Assembly: GCA_003354055.1 (NCBI GenBank)
Contig: PIVQ01000078.1
Span: 1 to 17,727 of the forward strand
Direction of reading: 5' to 3'
Source of the DNA: Desulfobacteraceae bacterium
Lineage (GTDB): Bacteria; Desulfobacterota; Desulfobacteria; Desulfobacterales; Desulfobacteraceae
DNA length: 17,727 bases
In this document: piece by piece, positions 14,436 to 17,727 of the stretch
Numbering within the stretch: the first letter of the stretch is position 1
Layout: the number at the start of each line of letters is the position of its first letter
The notes under the pieces: generated by a model
What the model was told of the DNA's origin: nothing
Databases searched by the model: none
What the model saw: the letters and a program-made list of their open reading frames with translations, nothing else
Program-made: the position numbers and the translations under genes

Positions 14436-15221
14436 TTAAATTTTTTCAAATTCAAGGGAAATAATATACTCCTCATTGCCCTTGGGACCTAAAATCGGAG
14501 AGGCTACAACGTCATTAACACGGTATCCTCTGGTTTGAAAAAAGGCTTTTATATCTTCCACCACCTGTTTTCTAACTTCCGGGTCCTTCACAACACCACC
14601 CTTGCCAACATTTTCCTTTCCAGCTTCAAACTGGGGTTTGATCAGGGCCAGTATCCCCGTACCCTCCCGCATGAATTTTTCCGCGGAAGGGATTACTGTT
14701 TTCAATGAGATAAAAGAGGTATCAGCCACCACAATATCCATTGGTTCATTTACTATTTCATATGCAAGATTCCGGATATTGGTCCGCTCGATAACGACCA
14801 CCCGGTCATCCTTGCGCAGGGACCAGTCCAGCTGCCCGTATCCCACATCCACGGCATAGACTTTTTTGGCGCCGTTTTTTAACAGACAATCGGTGAACCC
14901 GCCTGTGGATGCACCAATATCAAGGCAGACACAATCCTTTACCGACACCGGGAAGGTGTTCAGGGCCTTTTCAAGCTTAAGGCCGCCACGGCTTACATAG
15001 GGATGATCATCTTCCTTGACCTTGATAACTGCGTCCATGCTCACCTGGGTGCCGGGTTTGTCCGCCACCATATCATTGACCATAACCTTACCGGCCATGA
15101 TCATGGTTTTTGCCCGGTCCCGAGACCGGATCAGACCTTTTTCCACCAGTACAATGTCCAAGCGCTGCTTTGTCGGGCGCGACTTTTTTGGACTTTTTTT
15201 TGCAGGTTTATTCTTTGCCAT
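14436..15221 (-). CDS. tlyA: TlyA family rRNA 2'-O-methyltransferase / S4-domain RNA-binding protein
   Basis: 261 residues. A lysine-rich start (2-20) leads to an S4 RNA-binding domain (about 20-78, RLDIVLVEKGLIRSRDRAKTMI). The RrmJ-type SAM-dependent methyltransferase domain follows: DIGASTGGFTD (101-111) binds SAM, and ADTSFISL (166-173) and LALIKPQFEAG (191-201) carry catalytic residues. Known members 2'-O-methylate cytidines of 16S and 23S rRNA, and their loss gives capreomycin resistance in mycobacteria; the family is also annotated as hemolysin A. The ATG at 15221 has CGGAA upstream and overlaps the end of dxs by 14 nt; a longer open frame would run deep into dxs and is rejected. The ispA-dxs-tlyA arrangement is common in Deltaproteobacteria and other phyla, which suggests one transcript. 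Confidence 0.92.
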   Translation of the reverse strand: MAKNKPAKKSPKKSRPTKQRLDIVLVEKGLIRSRDRAKTMIMAGKVMVNDMVADKPGTQVSMDAVIKVKEDDHPYVSRGGLKLEKALNTFPVSVKDCVCLDIGASTGGFTDCLLKNGAKKVYAVDVGYGQLDWSLRKDDRVVVIERTNIRNLAYEIVNEPMDIVVADTSFISLKTVIPSAEKFMREGTGILALIKPQFEAGKENVGKGGVVKDPEVRKQVVEDIKAFFQTRGYRVNDVVASPILGPKGNEEYIISLEFEKI

Positions 15222-17085
15222 GCAATTTCCGTCCGGCAGCCACAATGGCCTGTGCATCAATCTTGTGATCATTTCGAAGCTGTGCCTGGGGGCCATGCTC
15301 AACAAAGGTATCCGTAATACCGATTCGTTTTACAGTTAATCCGGTAAGCCCCTTGTCGCAGAACATCTCAATAACGGCAGAGCCAAATCCGCCTGCCAGC
15401 ATATGCTCTTCAACCGTAATCACCTTTTGAATGGTCTTAGCCTTTTCAAGAAAGAGGTCTGAATCCAGAGGTTTGACAAATCTGGCGTTGATCACAGTAG
15501 CCTCAATACCTTGTTTTGAAAGTTCTTCGGCAGCGTCTAACGCCTCATTTACAGGCCGGCCGATGGCAATGATCAGCAGATCATCTCCCTTACGGACAGT
15601 TTTTGCCTTTCCGATATCAAGGACGGGTGCCGCAGGATCGATTTCCACGCCCTGGCCGTTCCCCCTGGGATACCGTAGTGCAACGGGACCGTTATGTGAG
15701 ACGGCGGTACGCATCATCCTTGCCAGTTCGTTTTCATTCATGGGTGCCATCACCGTCATATTGGGCATGGGCCGTAGATAGGCGTAATCAAATAATCCAT
15801 GGTGGGTGGGGCCATCCTCCCCCACAATTCCGCCCCTGTCCAGGGCAAATACAACCGAATGATTGTCTATACACACATCATGGAGAATCTGGTCATAGGC
15901 CCGCTGAAGAAAGGTGGAATAGATGGCAACAACCGGTTTTAACCCTTTGGAGGCAAGACCTGCCGCAAAGGTTACGGCATGCTGCTCGGCAATACCCACA
16001 TCAAAGAACCGTTCGGGAAATTCCTTTGAAAAACCTGTCAGTCCGGTGCCTTCGGGCATGGCAGCGCTAATGGCGACCACCTTATCGTTTTCTCCTGCAA
16101 GCCGGACCATCTGATCGCCGAAGACCTGTGTGTAAGAGGGCAAAGGGCTTGCTGTTTTATTACTCTTGCCCGTATCCACGGCAAAAGAACCCACCCCGTG
16201 GAAGTAGACCGGATTTTTTTCAGCCGGCTCATACCCCTTGCCTTTTTTAGTGGTCACATGAAGGAGTACGGGAGAGTCCGGATTCTTGATATTGGTCAGG
16301 ATATCAATAAGATGATCCAGGTTATGGCCGTCTATGGGGCCGAAATAATCAAAGTTAAAGGCCTCAAACAGCATCCCCGGCGTTACAAATGTTTTAAAGG
16401 ATTCTTCCCACCGTTTGGCCCATTCGTACATGTCATCCCCAATCTTTGGCAGGGATTTTAAAAACTGGCCGAACTGATTCCGCATATTCTGCAGGGATTT
16501 ATTGGAAAGGGTCCGAGACAGATAAGATGAAAGGGCGCCCACATTGGCGGAGATGGACATATCATTGTCGTTGAGAATAACGATGAGCTTGCGTTTGAGA
16601 TCTCCTGCCTGATTCAGCCCTTCATAGGCTAGGCCTGCAGTCAGGGACCCGTCTCCGATAACGGAAATCACGTCGGACTCGTCGTTGTTCAGATATTTGG
16701 CAGAACAGATGCCAAGGCCCGCAGAAATGGATGTGGAGGAATGCCCGACCGTAAACCCGTCGTAGGGACTTTCCTTGATTTTAGTGAACCCGGATATTCC
16801 CTTGTACTGTCTCAGGGAATCGAAATCCTTGTTTCTGCCGGTCAAAAGCTTATGGGCATAAGACTGGTGTCCCACATCCCAGACCAGAGTGTCCTGCGGG
16901 ATATCAAAGACATAGTGTATGGCCAGGGTCAGTTCCACCGCCCCCAGGCTGGAGGCCAGATGACCTCCGTTTTTAGATACCACCTCAATGATCCTGTGCC
17001 GAAGCTCCTGGGCAAGCACAGCCAAGTCCCCACGGGATAATTTTTTTAGATCATCAGGGCCGTTTATCTGTTCAAGAAAACTCAA
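15208..17085 (-). CDS. dxs: 1-deoxy-D-xylulose-5-phosphate synthase
   Basis: 625 residues, the full length of the family. It condenses pyruvate and glyceraldehyde 3-phosphate to DXP, the first step of the MEP isoprenoid pathway, using thiamine diphosphate and magnesium. Visible motifs include GGHLASSLG with the conserved His near residue 42, GDGSLTAGLAYEGLN (144-158) followed by LNDNDMSIS, the metal/TPP site. VGIAEQHAVTFAAGLA carries the catalytic glutamate, and DRGGIVGEDGPTHHGLFD follows. The start is a TTG at 17085: AGGTGA lies about seven bases upstream, and no in-frame ATG or GTG precedes it. It stands 57 nt after the ispA-like gene and overlaps tlyA at its 3' end. The 57-nt gap contains repeated ATCGAT words. 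Confidence 0.96.
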   Translation of the reverse strand: MSFLEQINGPDDLKKLSRGDLAVLAQELRHRIIEVVSKNGGHLASSLGAVELTLAIHYVFDIPQDTLVWDVGHQSYAHKLLTGRNKDFDSLRQYKGISGFTKIKESPYDGFTVGHSSTSISAGLGICSAKYLNNDESDVISVIGDGSLTAGLAYEGLNQAGDLKRKLIVILNDNDMSISANVGALSSYLSRTLSNKSLQNMRNQFGQFLKSLPKIGDDMYEWAKRWEESFKTFVTPGMLFEAFNFDYFGPIDGHNLDHLIDILTNIKNPDSPVLLHVTTKKGKGYEPAEKNPVYFHGVGSFAVDTGKSNKTASPLPSYTQVFGDQMVRLAGENDKVVAISAAMPEGTGLTGFSKEFPERFFDVGIAEQHAVTFAAGLASKGLKPVVAIYSTFLQRAYDQILHDVCIDNHSVVFALDRGGIVGEDGPTHHGLFDYAYLRPMPNMTVMAPMNENELARMMRTAVSHNGPVALRYPRGNGQGVEIDPAAPVLDIGKAKTVRKGDDLLIIAIGRPVNEALDAAEELSKQGIEATVINARFVKPLDSDLFLEKAKTIQKVITVEEHMLAGGFGSAVIEMFCDKGLTGLTVKRIGITDTFVEHGPQAQLRNDHKIDAQAIVAAGRKLHGKE

Positions 17086-17142
17086 TATAACTTCACCTTC
17101 TATATTAGATCGATGTAATCGATTTTAGTATCGATACCTTAA

Positions 17143-17727
17143 TTATCGATTTCTGTTGATAATGTACCGGGCTATGGCCCGCAGGGGATCAGCCTTTTCA
17201 TCAAATACGGGTTTACCGTTTTGTCCTTCTAATACGGCGTTACCGTTTTGTCCATCCAAGGCAATAAGCGCATTGTCGATCAGGTCCCGGGCATAGGCCT
17301 TTGATTCTTCAAGGCCGATGATGGCCGGAAAAGTCATCTTGTCATGGAGCGCATCTGATCCGGCTGCCTTCCCCATGATCTGGGGGTCCCCTTCCACATT
17401 TAAAATATCATCCATGACCTGAAAGGCAAGTCCGATATAGTCTGCATAGTCAATCAAGGCGGCCAGGGCCGGGTCATCGGCCCCGGCGCTCAGGGCACCA
17501 GCTTCAACACTTACCCGTATCATTTCTCCGGTTTTATAGCGATGTATTTTCTTTAGATGCTCAAGCCGCTGTTCTTTATTCCCTAAGTTTGAAAGATCGG
17601 CTGTCATGTCGGCAGATTCAGCCTGCATATCCAGCATCTGACCTTCAACCATACCGCTGACACCGGCAGCTTTTGAAATCCTTTCCACCAGCTTCAGCCG
17701 GATTCCCGCATCCGGAAATGTGTCAAA
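17143..17727 (-). CDS. ispA: Polyprenyl (farnesyl/geranylgeranyl) diphosphate synthase, C-terminal part, cut by window edge
   Basis: The frame is open to the last base of the window, so the N-terminal part with the first Asp-rich motif is missing; about 194 residues are seen. GMVEGQMLDMQAES and HRYKTGEMIRVSVEAGAL are the helix D/F blocks of short-chain trans-prenyl synthases. FQVMDDILNVEGD is the second Asp-rich motif, with asparagine in place of the third aspartate, and DKMTFPAIIGLEES is the expected KxT/P block. The enzyme builds farnesyl or geranylgeranyl diphosphate from products of the MEP pathway begun by the next gene, dxs. Near the C-terminus there is a duplicated stretch (GQNGNAVLEGQNGKPVF) before the conserved PLRAIARYI end. 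Chain length of the product cannot be read from this part. Confidence 0.92.
   Translation of the reverse strand, partial: FDTFPDAGIRLKLVERISKAAGVSGMVEGQMLDMQAESADMTADLSNLGNKEQRLEHLKKIHRYKTGEMIRVSVEAGALSAGADDPALAALIDYADYIGLAFQVMDDILNVEGDPQIMGKAAGSDALHDKMTFPAIIGLEESKAYARDLIDNALIALDGQNGNAVLEGQNGKPVFDEKADPLRAIARYIINRNR

Noticed and set aside
15222..15305. Longer version of tlyA starting inside dxs
   Set aside because: The extra 28 residues match no TlyA homologue pattern and overlap the conserved dxs end; the ATG at 15221 has a ribosome-binding site and gives a normal-length protein.
1..17727. Search for integrase, transposase, CRISPR repeats, tRNA, rRNA and riboswitches
   Set aside because: No tyrosine or serine recombinase motif, no regularly spaced repeats, no cloverleaf-like tail with CCA and no TPP- or cobalamin-like conserved box was seen by eye before dxs, panF or the radical SAM fragment.

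Overview
The window looks like chromosomal DNA of a Gram-negative bacterium. The most likely group is a Desulfobacterota member of the Desulfobacter/Desulfobacula type. This placement is inference: it rests on the ispA-dxs-tlyA order, a divergent second EF-G, a cobalamin-type radical SAM protein and moderate GC. No rRNA or other phylogenetic marker is present. No tRNA, CRISPR array, integrase, transposase or phage gene was seen.

Left edge (1-2521). The C-terminal part of a B12-binding-type radical SAM protein runs rightward off the left edge and ends in a strong hairpin terminator that contains its stop codon. A short direct repeat follows. A leftward MFS transporter comes next, and its upstream region carries a perfect FNR-type box, TTGAT-N4-ATCAA.

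Accessory block (2522-8506). Nine small genes all run leftward. In order of transcription they are: a SpoIIAA/STAS-like protein, a membrane-anchored alpha/beta hydrolase, a short QueG-like two-[4Fe-4S] protein, a TIGR04076-like protein with a TTG start, a DUF5360-like four-helix membrane protein, a VOC/glyoxalase-fold protein, an exported Ntn amide hydrolase, a LysE/RhtB exporter and an orphan solute-binding protein. Gaps are mostly 11-96 nt. Sequences resembling one half of an integron attC site (GCCTAACAAG, GCTAAACAAGGCGCTGGAGC) lie on both sides of the hydrolase, which is visibly more GC-rich than its neighbours. I read this as a possible worn gene-cassette region. No complete attC hairpin is evident, so this is a hypothesis.

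Lipid and pantothenate operon (8669-12213). A good sigma70-type promoter precedes a YegS/diacylglycerol-kinase-family lipid kinase, a YhdT-like small membrane protein, a PanF sodium/pantothenate symporter (ATGA overlap with yhdT) and a PlsC-type acyltransferase. A strong bidirectional terminator closes the unit. The combination suggests a link between coenzyme A precursor uptake and phospholipid remodelling.

Right block (12271-17727). Genes run leftward from the right edge: the 3' part of a polyprenyl diphosphate synthase (ispA-like), dxs (TTG start) and tlyA (overlapping dxs by 14 nt), then a divergent EF-G-like GTPase. The first two supply isoprenoid precursors. TlyA is an rRNA 2'-O-methyltransferase. 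The GTPase lacks the usual catalytic histidine (DTPGD instead of DTPGH) and the RGITI switch I motif. An AT-rich segment with a 17-bp tandem repeat and a 22-bp perfect palindrome lies upstream of it. The clearest oddities are the cassette-like block, the FNR box and the divergent EF-G. I did not find a clearly new multi-gene system.
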